The notes: generated by a model from the letters alone, not told the origin. A stretch of DNA of 64,000 nucleotides from Flavobacterium sp. IB48 (GCF_016405855.1 NZ_JAEFCA010000001.1:1154840-1218839), one strand, 5' to 3'; numbered from the stretch's first letter, positions 24,317 to 33,169 are shown. A program made the numbers and translations.

Positions 24317-24370
24317 AACCCGATAGTGCGGATTTGCAATCTGTGCCCGTTCCAATTAGCAAATCTTATT
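24317..24370. repeat. 137-bp element, copy 4 (left half only)
   Basis: Starts AACCCGATAGTGCGGATTTG and follows the element to about AAATCTTATT, after which the sequence changes; the right half is missing. It is in the same orientation as the other three copies and marks the right end of the array. Confidence 0.8.
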
Positions 24371-24381
24371 TATTCTCCCTG

Positions 24382-24409
24382 CTACTGCACAAATCCTTTT
24401 GTGTAGTAC
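24382..24409 (-). terminator. Hairpin 3' of the ankyrin operon
   Basis: CTACTGCACAAA / TTTTGTGTAGTA forms a stem of about 11 bp with a 3-nt loop, 9 bp beyond the stop at 24418. There is no strong T run, so termination strength is uncertain. Confidence 0.45.
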
Positions 24410-24417
24410 TTTTAACT

Positions 24418-25482
24418 TTATCTTTTGTAATTAGGCTCGCTTAGTAAAATGGGTGTTGTATTTGCAAGAACCCATTTAGTAGTGAGTTCGCATAAAAAAT
24501 TAAGTTCGTCGATTTCTCCATCTCCATTTTTGCGAACATCTTTTATAATTAAAGCTGCTTTTTCAAGTTCGTCATCAGACAGTGAATTATTTGAGGATAA
24601 ATGGATAAAAAAGGCATCTAGCATTTTTTTAAAATCGATATTCCAATTTCCACCACCATTTCTATATATTTCATCTCTTACCTTTCCTGAAATGCGCACG
24701 ACTTCACCTTGTACGGTTTTTGAACTGCCCTTTGACGGTATTAAGAGATCCCATAGTTCTTCAAATTGTTTTTCCCAGGTTGCGCCAGTTACAGAAATGG
24801 GAGACACACCGTCGTGTAAAATACGTCTTTTTACAGGGGGAACATTAAACATCTCATAAAGTTGGTTTAATGCATTATCTGTCTCTTCTAAATAATCTTT
24901 GTTGAAATTTTCTCTATGAAATTCAAAATCTTCTCCCTTTCGAACAACAGCATCTTTCATAGCTTGCGTTATTTCGATATCAGTTTTTAAAAGTATTTTT
25001 GATATTTCGGCCAAATTTTTAAGATCAATGTTATTTGCTCTAACCAAAGCACGTTCCAAAGGAGTTTGTTTGTAGGTATTCAATGCATTAGTGTCTGCTC
25101 CATATTCGATCAATTTTTTGACAGCATCTACATTAAAGCCGCTTCCACATGCAAAATGTAAAGGCGTATCTTTATAATTGTCTCTTGCATGTATATTAGC
25201 ACCGAGTTCTAATAAAGTTGAAATCTTACCAGTTCGTATCATTGCGTTTTGATGCAATGCGGTACGGTTATAAGTATCAACAGCTTCCAAATCTGCGCCA
25301 TTTTTTACTAGCCAAATTATAAGCTCATCGGGAATACCCCAAAAGCTTAACGCTGTTGTTTTTCCGTAACCGCCTCTTGCCTCCAATTCGCAGGTATCAA
25401 ATACAGCTTTTAAAGCTTCAACGTCTTTCTTTTCAATTAATTCTTTAAAATTTTTTGGAAGCGTTTTCTTTTTCTTTGCCAT
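24418..25482 (-). CDS. Ankyrin-repeat protein with an uncharacterised C-terminal domain
   Basis: The 354-residue protein has about four to five ankyrin repeats in residues 10-165 (TALHQNAMIRTGKISTLLEL, TPLHFACGSG..., TPLERALVRA). A linker (PVKRRILHDGVSP) leads to a C-terminal module of about 130 residues: WEKQFEELWDLLIPSKGSSK, TVQGEVVRISGKVRDEIYRN, GGGNWN. No signal peptide, so cytoplasmic. I do not have a named family for the C-terminal module; the tract LWxLLxPxxGxxxTVQGExxR looks conserved and I have the impression it occurs alone in small proteins. It is the last gene of the ankyrin operon. Confidence 0.82.
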   Translation of the reverse strand: MAKKKKTLPKNFKELIEKKDVEALKAVFDTCELEARGGYGKTTALSFWGIPDELIIWLVKNGADLEAVDTYNRTALHQNAMIRTGKISTLLELGANIHARDNYKDTPLHFACGSGFNVDAVKKLIEYGADTNALNTYKQTPLERALVRANNIDLKNLAEISKILLKTDIEITQAMKDAVVRKGEDFEFHRENFNKDYLEETDNALNQLYEMFNVPPVKRRILHDGVSPISVTGATWEKQFEELWDLLIPSKGSSKTVQGEVVRISGKVRDEIYRNGGGNWNIDFKKMLDAFFIHLSSNNSLSDDELEKAALIIKDVRKNGDGEIDELNFLCELTTKWVLANTTPILLSEPNYKR

Positions 25483-25525
25483 TCTTTTTATTCCTTTTTT
25501 AAATCATTGATCAAGATGTCTGATT

Positions 25526-26068
25526 TCAGATGCCTATTTTAGCATTTATATTATGCTTGTCAACATAAGTTTGTGCCACATTCATCAATTTGGTAAATTT
25601 TGCCTCTATTTCGCTTTGAGTTGAAGCATCAAAATCAGCAATTGCTTTTTCAATTTGTTCTGAAGGAGCTTTTTCGTCTTTCAACTTTCCGATTGGTACA
25701 TAACCTTCCTTCTGTTTCGCAATTGCATAAGAAAATAAGTCTTTTGAGGCCTGAAGAAGTTCTCTATTGTCTTCATCTTCCGGTATGTCCTGAATCGTTT
25801 TTAATCTAGCTTCTAAATTAGTTATATCGTATTTAAAAGAATCTTGATAAGTAGACGGAATCATTTTCTTTTGCGTTTCATCATAAACCTGAGGCTCAGA
25901 TTGAAGCTTTTCATTAATTTCCTTACTTCCAAAACGAGATAACAAATTCGAATTTAAAGCGGCAATTTCAAAGGTTTTTTCTGGAGAGAGGTTGGTGCAA
26001 GAACTAGAAACAATAGCTGTAGCGATTAATACTAAAAATAGAGTTGTGGTATTTAAGATTTTTTTCAT
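25526..26068 (-). CDS. Putative lipoprotein between ankyrin genes
   Basis: The 180-residue protein has a signal peptide with a lipobox-like IVSSSC (Cys24) and is otherwise helical and highly charged (IQDIPEDEDNRELLQASKDLF; EQIEKAIADFDASTQSEIEAK). It looks like a DUF3053/YiaF-type helical lipoprotein, but that similarity is weak. It lies 19 bp after the Ank-SHOCT gene and 43 bp before the last ankyrin gene, so it shares their transcript. Confidence 0.78.
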   Translation of the reverse strand: MKKILNTTTLFLVLIATAIVSSSCTNLSPEKTFEIAALNSNLLSRFGSKEINEKLQSEPQVYDETQKKMIPSTYQDSFKYDITNLEARLKTIQDIPEDEDNRELLQASKDLFSYAIAKQKEGYVPIGKLKDEKAPSEQIEKAIADFDASTQSEIEAKFTKLMNVAQTYVDKHNINAKIGI

Positions 26069-26087
26069 TTGTGGGTTTATTTATTAT

Positions 26088-27434
26088 TTATCCTTTTAAA
26101 ATTTTACTTTTCTCAACATCAAATTCTTCCGAAGTCAAGATTCCGGCATCTAGAAGTTCTTTTAAATCTAATAATGCTTTTTTCTTGGCTTCCATCGAAT
26201 TTGAAGCTTCAGTTTTTGGTGCTTCTTGCGGAACATTTATTGAGGTTACAACCGTTCCAGACGGAGCATATTTCAGAATCAGTTCTGTAATTTCATTAAA
26301 ACCTTTTACATTCGAGTAATCAATTGCTTTTTGTTCTTTTACGTTTACGATTGAAGCGTCGGCTTTGTTGTCTAATAAATATTTTACAACATCTTTCTTT
26401 CCGTTAGCGGCACTGTAATGCAAAGGCGTATTTCCAGATTCGTCTTGAATGTTAATGTTTGCTCCAGCTTCGATAAGCAGTTTCACCATGCTTAAATTTC
26501 CTTTTTTGGTAGCTACATGCAACAGGCTTTCGCCGCCATACGTATAAGAATCGTTAAGGGTAAAAGTAGATTCGTTTGAGATATTTGTTGCGCTTACAAT
26601 CCAATCCAAATAATCATTCATCGATGAAGTATCGTTGGCAACAGGCTTGCTATAGTTCACATCAACTCCGTTTTCTAAAAACAAGGCCACAATCTCTTTT
26701 TGATTATTCGCGCAAGCGTACCAAATCGGAGAATATCCATTGTTACTTGAAGTAAATACATCAGAACCTCTTTCAATCAATAATTTAGCTAACATTCTGT
26801 TGGTTTCGTAACAAGCAATTAACAGTGCATTTTCACCAGAATGATTAGTGTGGTTTATATCAGCGCCATTGTCCAGAAGCAAAGTCACCATCGGAATCGA
26901 TTTGGTATAACAAGCATAAATAAGTGGCGTATTTCCCTGTTTATCGGTTACGTTAATATCGGCTCCATTGTCTAAAAGCAGTTGGATAATTTCTCTGTTT
27001 AATTTTGTTGAGGCTAATATTAAAGGGGTTTCTCCGTTGTTATTCAGCAGATTAACATCGGTTCCTGCTTGAAGCAACTTTGTTGCAATATCGATTTGAG
27101 CCGTCTGAACGACCAAATGAAGCAGACTATTTCCGTATTTGTCGTTTTTGGTAATTTCTGCTCCATTTTCTAAAAGATGCAACGCCGTTTGTTTTTGTTT
27201 TTGAAGGCAAGCAAAGTACAAAGGCGTTTCTCCTTGATGATCTTCATAATTGATATCGGCACCATCTTCGGTTAGAATTTTTACGATATCAAGGTAACCT
27301 CTATGAGCTGCGTAATGAAGTGCAGTTCTTCCAAGTTCGTCTGTATATTTTACATCTACTTCTTTATTTTGAAGAAGTAATTCTGCTATTTTTCTGTTTC
27401 CGTTTTCGCAGGCAACTATAAATGACATTGACAT
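26088..27434 (-). CDS. Long ankyrin-repeat protein with C-terminal SHOCT domain
   Basis: The 448-residue protein consists of about ten consecutive ankyrin repeats, most with clean consensus (GRTALHYAAHRGYLDIVKIL; GETPLYFACLQK; GNTPLHYSAANGKKDVVKYL). After a low-complexity linker (VPQEAPKTEASNSM) it ends in a SHOCT domain: KKALLDLKELLDAGILTSEEF then DVEKSKIL. SHOCT is a short oligomerisation module. One repeat around residues 270-300 is interrupted by an insert (DYLDWIVSATNISNESTFTL). No signal peptide. Codon use and composition resemble the flanking genes. Confidence 0.88.
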   Translation of the reverse strand: MSMSFIVACENGNRKIAELLLQNKEVDVKYTDELGRTALHYAAHRGYLDIVKILTEDGADINYEDHQGETPLYFACLQKQKQTALHLLENGAEITKNDKYGNSLLHLVVQTAQIDIATKLLQAGTDVNLLNNNGETPLILASTKLNREIIQLLLDNGADINVTDKQGNTPLIYACYTKSIPMVTLLLDNGADINHTNHSGENALLIACYETNRMLAKLLIERGSDVFTSSNNGYSPIWYACANNQKEIVALFLENGVDVNYSKPVANDTSSMNDYLDWIVSATNISNESTFTLNDSYTYGGESLLHVATKKGNLSMVKLLIEAGANINIQDESGNTPLHYSAANGKKDVVKYLLDNKADASIVNVKEQKAIDYSNVKGFNEITELILKYAPSGTVVTSINVPQEAPKTEASNSMEAKKKALLDLKELLDAGILTSEEFDVEKSKILKG

Positions 27435-27463
27435 GTGTATTGTTTTTTAAATAGATAATCGAT

Positions 27464-28645
27464 TTATTGTTTCATTAAAAGTTCAACCGTTTTGATTTTT
27501 AGGTTGTCATCAGAGGCAAGTTTTAAAGCCGTTTCGTCTTTATCGTTGGTAATTTCTTTATCTGCACCGTTTTCAAGAAGTAATTTTACTTTTCTATAGG
27601 TTTCTTTTGCAGCTTCAGCATCATAATTAACATTATACGCGCAAACTTTGTGTAAAACAGTGTTGCCCTGATCGTCTTGTTCGTTAACGTCAACAGATCC
27701 ACTCTCAAGCACTGATTTTAAAATACCCGATTTTTTCTCAACAATATAATCCACACCTGATTTCGGATTTCCATAATATTCAGCACAATGATTTAAATCG
27801 GCTCCATCTGACAATAATTTTTGTAGTGAATTTAGATCATACTCAGAATCAGACATCATTCTGATAAACTCGGTAAGTAAGGTTTTTCCGTTTTTATTGA
27901 TATTATTAAAATTGGCTGATGATGATTCTGCTAAAAGTTCGTACATCTGAAAAGAAAACTGTTCAGCTGCAGCGTAGTAGAAAGCGCTGTTTTCTTGGTT
28001 ATCAGTTTCATTAGGATCGGCACCATTTTCTAATAAAACAGGCAGAAGTTCTTTTTGGTTTCTTTTCACAGCACACATTAAAGGTGTTGTCCCAACAATG
28101 TTTTTCTCATTAATGTCAACTCCGTTATCTATTAAAATGGTAATGTATTCTTTTACTTTCTCTGGATCAAGACCATAAGTATTCAAAATTGTGTAAATAA
28201 AATTTTCACCTGCATTGTTCTTATACTGAGTATTAGCTCCAAAATCATCAACTAATACTTTAACTATTTTTGGCGAAATTCCTTTTCCAAGAAAATAGCC
28301 AAGAAGGGTTTTATCGCTTATTTCATCGTTAATGTTATCCATTTTCGACATCAATTCCTTGAAAAAAGCAATTGATTCTTCATTATCTTTTAAGTATAAA
28401 GCCAATGGTTTAAAAATAGATTGATCAAAACTGTCCAATTCGTAAATATCGGTCTCTATAAATCCAGCTTTTATTAATTTTTCAATGAAGTCAATTTCTT
28501 TGGCTTCAATAATTTTGGACATTATCTGCGAAAAATTATTTTTCAAGTATTGGTCATTAAATTTTTCTCCGTTATTTAGGCATTCTCTGGCCTCGTCAAA
28601 TTTTCCCTGAAAAAGGAAATTTTCAATTTGGTTTTGTGTTTGCAT
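27464..28645 (-). CDS. Divergent ankyrin-repeat protein (first gene of the operon)
   Basis: The 393-residue protein has recognisable ankyrin repeats mainly in its middle and C-terminal parts (GTTPLMCAVKRNQKELLPVL; NSAFYYAAAEQFSFQMYELL; GNTVLHKVCAYNVN); the N-terminal 120 residues are helical but depart from the consensus. No signal peptide or TM. It starts the minus-strand operon with three further genes (gaps 29, 19 and 43 bp). Function unknown; ankyrin arrays bind proteins, and such arrays can act as immunity or scaffold proteins. Confidence 0.83.
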   Translation of the reverse strand: MQTQNQIENFLFQGKFDEARECLNNGEKFNDQYLKNNFSQIMSKIIEAKEIDFIEKLIKAGFIETDIYELDSFDQSIFKPLALYLKDNEESIAFFKELMSKMDNINDEISDKTLLGYFLGKGISPKIVKVLVDDFGANTQYKNNAGENFIYTILNTYGLDPEKVKEYITILIDNGVDINEKNIVGTTPLMCAVKRNQKELLPVLLENGADPNETDNQENSAFYYAAAEQFSFQMYELLAESSSANFNNINKNGKTLLTEFIRMMSDSEYDLNSLQKLLSDGADLNHCAEYYGNPKSGVDYIVEKKSGILKSVLESGSVDVNEQDDQGNTVLHKVCAYNVNYDAEAAKETYRKVKLLLENGADKEITNDKDETALKLASDDNLKIKTVELLMKQ

Positions 28646-28994
28646 TGTGATGAATTTTAAAATGAAAGATTAAGATTTGAAAGTGCCTAAAATTGGAATT
28701 TTTCAAACCATGTTGTAAGATAAAACATAAAAATGCCAAATATATTTCAGGATAAAAAGTTAAATTACCATTTTAGGTCATAAAACTTGCACAATAAGGT
28801 TTTTTGAAGAATATTTTAAAAATAAGAAGAAAAGTTGAGTAATTTGGTAAAAATTTGCGTACAAAAAAACGCGTTTTTTTATTTAACAGGCCTTTAGTTT
28901 TTATGCATAAAAAGCAAAATAAAAAAAATACTATCTTTACCGATCAAACGTTTATGAACTTAAGCTGCGTTTTGGCAGCACTACATATATAATT
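28646..28994. other. Divergent spacer with three palindromes
   Basis: Between the ankyrin operon and the ricT-like gene. It holds AAAAAAACGCGTTTTTTT (28863-28880), TTTTTATGCATAAAAA (28898-28913) and a small hairpin GCTGC-N6-GCAGC (28964-28979) in the ricT leader. TATCTTTA at about 28931 is a near match to the -7 consensus. No gene seen. Confidence 0.6.
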
Positions 28995-30389
28995 ATGGCA
29001 TGTACAAGTTGTTCAACCTCAGACGGTGGCACACCAAAAGGTTGTAAAAATAATGGGACTTGCGGCACCGATAGCTGCAATAAATTGACGGTTTTTGACT
29101 GGCTTTCGAACATGAGCCCGTCTAATGGAGAGGCGATTTTTGATTGTGTTGAGGTTCGTTTTAAGAATGGACGCAAGGAATTTTTTAGAAATTCGGAGAA
29201 ATTAACTTTAAGTATTGGCGATATTGTAGCAACTGTTGCTTCGCCAGGACATGATATTGGAATTGTGACTCTTACAGGAGAATTGGTAAAGATTCAAATG
29301 AAGAAAAAAGGGGTAAATTACGAAAGTAATGAGGTTCCAAAAATTTACAGAAAAGCATCTCAAAAAGATATCGACATTTGGTCTGTAGCACGTGATCGTG
29401 AAGAACCGATGAAAGTTCGTGCCCGCGAGTTGGCAATTCAGCATAAATTGGAAATGAAAATTTCGGATATCGAATTTCAAGGAGACGGATCAAAAGCAAC
29501 TTTTTATTACACAGCAAATGATCGTGTCGATTTTAGAATGCTGATCAAAGATTTTGCTAAAGAATTCAGTACCAGAGTAGAAATGAAACAAGTTGGTTTC
29601 CGTCAGGAAGCGGCACGTTTAGGTGGAGTTGGTTCTTGCGGACGCGAACTTTGCTGTTCGACTTGGTTAACCGATTTTAGAAGTGTTAATACATCAGCGG
29701 CTCGTTATCAGCAGTTATCATTGAATCCGCAAAAATTAGCGGGACAATGCGGTAAATTAAAATGCTGTCTAAACTATGAGCTAGACACTTACATGGATGC
29801 TTTAAAAGATTTTCCAGATTACGATACCAAACTAATCACAGAAAAAGGCGACGCAGTTTGCCAAAAACAAGATATTTTTAAAGGATTAATGTGGTTTGCT
29901 TACACCAACAACTTCGCAAACTGGCATGTTTTAAAAATTGATCAGGTAAAAGAAATTATCGCTGAAAATAAACAGAAAAACAAAGTTTCTTCTTTAGAAG
30001 ATTTTGCCGTTGAAGTAATTTCAGAACCTGAAAAAGATTTTAACAATGCAATGGGTCAAGAAAGCTTAACTCGTTTTGACCAACCGAAAAGAAAGAAAAA
30101 GCCAAATCGCAAGCGTAAACAAAATGCAGAAACGGCTGGTGTTGCAACTCCAGTAAAACCGCAACAGGATAAAAATGTAAATACTGCTAAACCAGCAGCA
30201 AATACTAATAATCCGAACAATGGCAATGCAAATAAGCAAACCAATCAAAACAATCCGAATAAGCAAAATCATAAGAAAAAGCATAATTCGAATAAGCCAA
30301 ACAATCCGAATAAGCAAAATTCAAATGAAAATAAACCGGCTGAACCTAGAAAACCAATAACGAATACTAAAAATGAGAATAAAAAATAG
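28995..30389 (+). CDS. PSP1-domain protein (RicT/YaaT-like)
   Basis: The 464-residue protein has a Cys-rich N-terminus (C3, C6, C17, C23, C28), then a PSP1 core (about 50-320) with LGGVGSCGRELCCSTWL and AGQCGKLKCCLNYELD, the cysteines typical of RicT-type proteins that in Firmicutes form an Fe-S containing complex with RicA and RicF affecting RNase Y. The C-terminal ~110 residues are a low-complexity Asn/Lys/Pro/Gln tail (NNPNNGNANKQTNQNNPNKQ), not usual in the family. The stop lies inside gldH (17-bp overlap). This gene order with gldH and PBP1A is, to my knowledge, common in flavobacteria. Confidence 0.88.
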   Translation: MACTSCSTSDGGTPKGCKNNGTCGTDSCNKLTVFDWLSNMSPSNGEAIFDCVEVRFKNGRKEFFRNSEKLTLSIGDIVATVASPGHDIGIVTLTGELVKIQMKKKGVNYESNEVPKIYRKASQKDIDIWSVARDREEPMKVRARELAIQHKLEMKISDIEFQGDGSKATFYYTANDRVDFRMLIKDFAKEFSTRVEMKQVGFRQEAARLGGVGSCGRELCCSTWLTDFRSVNTSAARYQQLSLNPQKLAGQCGKLKCCLNYELDTYMDALKDFPDYDTKLITEKGDAVCQKQDIFKGLMWFAYTNNFANWHVLKIDQVKEIIAENKQKNKVSSLEDFAVEVISEPEKDFNNAMGQESLTRFDQPKRKKKPNRKRKQNAETAGVATPVKPQQDKNVNTAKPAANTNNPNNGNANKQTNQNNPNKQNHKKKHNSNKPNNPNKQNSNENKPAEPRKPITNTKNENKK

Positions 30390-30852
30390 CGGAATTCTTC
30401 TTTTGGTAGCAATACTTCTTTTTTCTTGTGATAAAAAAAGAGTATTTGATCAGTATAAATCTGTTGGAAGTGCTTGGCACAAAGACAGTATTGTGAGCTT
30501 TGATCTGCCAGTTTTAGATTCTACAAAAAAATACAATGCTTTTGTAAACATTCGAGACAACAATAATTATCCTTTTAATAATTTATTTTTAATTGTTGCT
30601 CTTGAAACGCCGAGCGGTTTTACAAAAGTCGATACATTAGAATACCAAATGGCAGAGCCAGATGGAACATTGTTAGGAAACGGATTTTCTGATATAAAAG
30701 AAAGCAAGCTTTTTTATAAAGAAGATGTAAAGTTTACAGGAAAATACAAAGTGCACATCAAACAAGCTGTTAGACAGTCGGGTAAAATTCCTGGTGTTGA
30801 AGCTTTAGAAGGAATTACAGACGTTGGTTTTAGAATAGAACAAAAAGATTAG
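30373..30852 (+). CDS. gldH: Gliding-motility lipoprotein GldH
   Basis: The 159-residue lipoprotein (MRIKNSGILLLVAILLFSCD, lipobox Cys19) matches GldH: FDQYKSVG near the N-terminus, YNAFVNIRDNNNYPFNNLFLI and VGFRIEQKD at the end. GldH is required for gliding in Flavobacterium johnsoniae and for stability or assembly of GldJ, hence of the type IX secretion and motility machinery. It overlaps the ricT-like gene by 17 bp and is followed 10 bp later by PBP1A, so the three are one operon. Confidence 0.9.
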   Translation: MRIKNSGILLLVAILLFSCDKKRVFDQYKSVGSAWHKDSIVSFDLPVLDSTKKYNAFVNIRDNNNYPFNNLFLIVALETPSGFTKVDTLEYQMAEPDGTLLGNGFSDIKESKLFYKEDVKFTGKYKVHIKQAVRQSGKIPGVEALEGITDVGFRIEQKD

Positions 30853-30862
30853 ATAAATATTT

Positions 30863-33169
30863 ATGGCTGCTAAAAAAAACAATCAATCCAATACCACTAA
30901 GGATATTAATTATTACAAAAAGAAATTTTGGCGAGTTTTTGCCTACTCTTTATTAGGGGTTTTAGCCTTCTTTTTATTTGCTTCTTGGGGTTTATTTGGA
31001 TCCATGCCTTCATTTGAAGATTTAGAAAATCCAGATTCAAACCTTGCTACAGAGATTATTTCTTCTGATGGAGTTTTAATTGGTAAGTACTTTAAAACCA
31101 ATAGATCTCAGCTTAAATATTCTGATTTGCCTAAAAATTTAGTAGAAGCGCTTGTTGCAACTGAAGATGCACGTTTTTATGAACATTCTGGAATTGACGG
31201 GCGCGGAACTTTAAGAGCCGTTTTTAGCTTAGGAACAAATGGTGGTGCAAGTACATTGACACAACAGCTTGCAAAACAGTTGTTTCATGGTGAAGGATCT
31301 AAATTCTTACCTTTTAGAATTGTACAAAAAATAAAAGAATGGATTATTGCCATTCGTTTAGAAAGACAATATACAAAGAATGAAATCTTAGCGATGTACT
31401 GCAACGTGTATGATTTCGGAAATTATTCGGTTGGAGTAAGTTCTGCTGCACAGACTTATTTCTCTAAAGATCCAAAAGACTTAACCATTGACGAATCGGC
31501 TATTTTGGTTGGAATGTTTAAAAACTCAGGTTTATACAATCCAGTAAGAAATCCTCAGGGAGTAAAAAACCGTCGTAATGTAGTTTTGTCGCAAATGGCA
31601 AAAGCAAAAATGATTTCTGAGGCAGAAAAAGAAAGACTTCAAGCACTGCCAATTACGCTGAAATTTAAATTGGAAAGCCACCGTGAAGGTATGGCAACTT
31701 ATTTTAGAGAGTATCTTCGTGATTACATGAAAAAATGGGTTACTGAAAATAAAAAACCTGATGGATCTGAATATGATATTTACAAAGACGGACTTAAGAT
31801 TTATACTACGATAGATTCTAGAATGCAGTCGTATGCTGAAGAAGCTGTTGCGGCGCACATGAAAAATCTTCAACAGCAGTTTTTTATTGAACAAAAAACT
31901 AATAAAAATGCTCCTTTCGTAAATATTACACAAGCTGAAACAGATAGAATCATCATGCAAGCAATGAAAAATTCTGTTCGTTGGGCTCAGATGAAAGAAA
32001 TGGATAAAAGCGAAGATGATATCATTGCTTCATTCAAAGTAAAAACAAAAATGCGTGTCTTTACTTGGAAAGGGGAACGTGATACTATAATGACGCCAAT
32101 TGATTCTATTCGTTATTACAAGCACTTTTTACAATCAGGTTTAATGGCAATGGAGCCTCAAACAGGAGCAATTAAAGCTTGGGTTGGAGGTATTAATTAC
32201 AAATTCTTCCAATATGATCACGTAGGACAAGGAGCTAGACAAGTTGGTTCAACTTTCAAGCCTTTCGTTTACGCAACAGCTATCGAAGAACTAAATATGT
32301 CACCATGCGATTCTATTCTTGATGGGCCTTTCATGATTCATAAAGGACGCCATCACGTAACAGAAGACTGGGAACCTAGAAACTCTGATTATAGATATAG
32401 AGGAATGGTTACTTTAAAACAAGCTTTAGCGGCTTCTATTAATACCGTTTCTGCTAAATTAATTGACAGAACTAGTCCAGAAGCAGTTGTTGAGCTGACT
32501 AAAAAATTAGGAGTAAAAACAGAAATTCCAGTACAGCCTTCAATCGCATTGGGAGCGGTAGATATTACAGTTGAAGATATGGTTGCAGCGTATAGCACAT
32601 TTGCCAATCAAGGAGTTTATGTAAAACCACAATTTTTAAGCAGAATTGAGAATAAAAGCGGTGAGGTAATCTACGAACCAATTCCTGAATCGCATGATGT
32701 TTTAAATAAAGATATTGCTTTTGCGGTAATCAAATTACTTCAAGGGGTAACAGAAAGTGGTTCTGGTGTACGTTTACGTACTCAAGGAGGCGGAAGCGGA
32801 GACAATCGTTGGACAGGTTATCCGTACATGTTTACAAACCCGATCGCAGGAAAAACAGGAACAACGCAAAACCAATCTGATGGTTGGTTTATGGGAATGG
32901 TTCCTAACTTAGTGACTGGAGTTTGGGTTGGATGTGAAGATCGTTCTGCACGTTTTAAAAGTTTGACTTATGGACAAGGAGCAACTGCAGCATTACCTGT
33001 TTGGGGTTATTTCATGAAGAAATGTTATGCAGACAAAGATCTTCAGGTTTCTAAAGGAGAATTTGAACGCCCGGCAAATCTTTCTATCAAGGTAGATTGT
33101 TACCCAAGACCAGCAGTTGTAAAAGATACAACGCAGACTGAACAAAATACTGATGAATTTGAATTGTAA
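30863..33169 (+). CDS. Penicillin-binding protein 1A (bifunctional glycosyltransferase/transpeptidase)
   Basis: The 768-residue protein has one N-terminal TM helix (about 24-45), a GT51 glycosyltransferase domain with EDARFYEHSGID and GGASTLTQQLAKQLF, and a transpeptidase domain with SxxK serine in QVGSTFKPFVY, the SxN motif AASINTV and KTGTT (AGKTGTTQNQSDGWF). It polymerises and cross-links peptidoglycan. The C-terminus is a short acidic tail (TQTEQNTDEFEL). Third gene of the ricT-gldH operon. Confidence 0.94.
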   Translation: MAAKKNNQSNTTKDINYYKKKFWRVFAYSLLGVLAFFLFASWGLFGSMPSFEDLENPDSNLATEIISSDGVLIGKYFKTNRSQLKYSDLPKNLVEALVATEDARFYEHSGIDGRGTLRAVFSLGTNGGASTLTQQLAKQLFHGEGSKFLPFRIVQKIKEWIIAIRLERQYTKNEILAMYCNVYDFGNYSVGVSSAAQTYFSKDPKDLTIDESAILVGMFKNSGLYNPVRNPQGVKNRRNVVLSQMAKAKMISEAEKERLQALPITLKFKLESHREGMATYFREYLRDYMKKWVTENKKPDGSEYDIYKDGLKIYTTIDSRMQSYAEEAVAAHMKNLQQQFFIEQKTNKNAPFVNITQAETDRIIMQAMKNSVRWAQMKEMDKSEDDIIASFKVKTKMRVFTWKGERDTIMTPIDSIRYYKHFLQSGLMAMEPQTGAIKAWVGGINYKFFQYDHVGQGARQVGSTFKPFVYATAIEELNMSPCDSILDGPFMIHKGRHHVTEDWEPRNSDYRYRGMVTLKQALAASINTVSAKLIDRTSPEAVVELTKKLGVKTEIPVQPSIALGAVDITVEDMVAAYSTFANQGVYVKPQFLSRIENKSGEVIYEPIPESHDVLNKDIAFAVIKLLQGVTESGSGVRLRTQGGGSGDNRWTGYPYMFTNPIAGKTGTTQNQSDGWFMGMVPNLVTGVWVGCEDRSARFKSLTYGQGATAALPVWGYFMKKCYADKDLQVSKGEFERPANLSIKVDCYPRPAVVKDTTQTEQNTDEFEL

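Noticed and set aside
22471-24370. Integron attC array
   Set aside because: Element ends (CGGGTTGGCG, GAACCCG) do not match the GTTRRRY/RYYYAAC core, no tyrosine recombinase is in the window, and arms are too regular; kept only as a cassette-like array.
24450-24860. Plus-strand frame opposite the ankyrin gene
   Set aside because: Antisense to a gene with clear ankyrin repeats.
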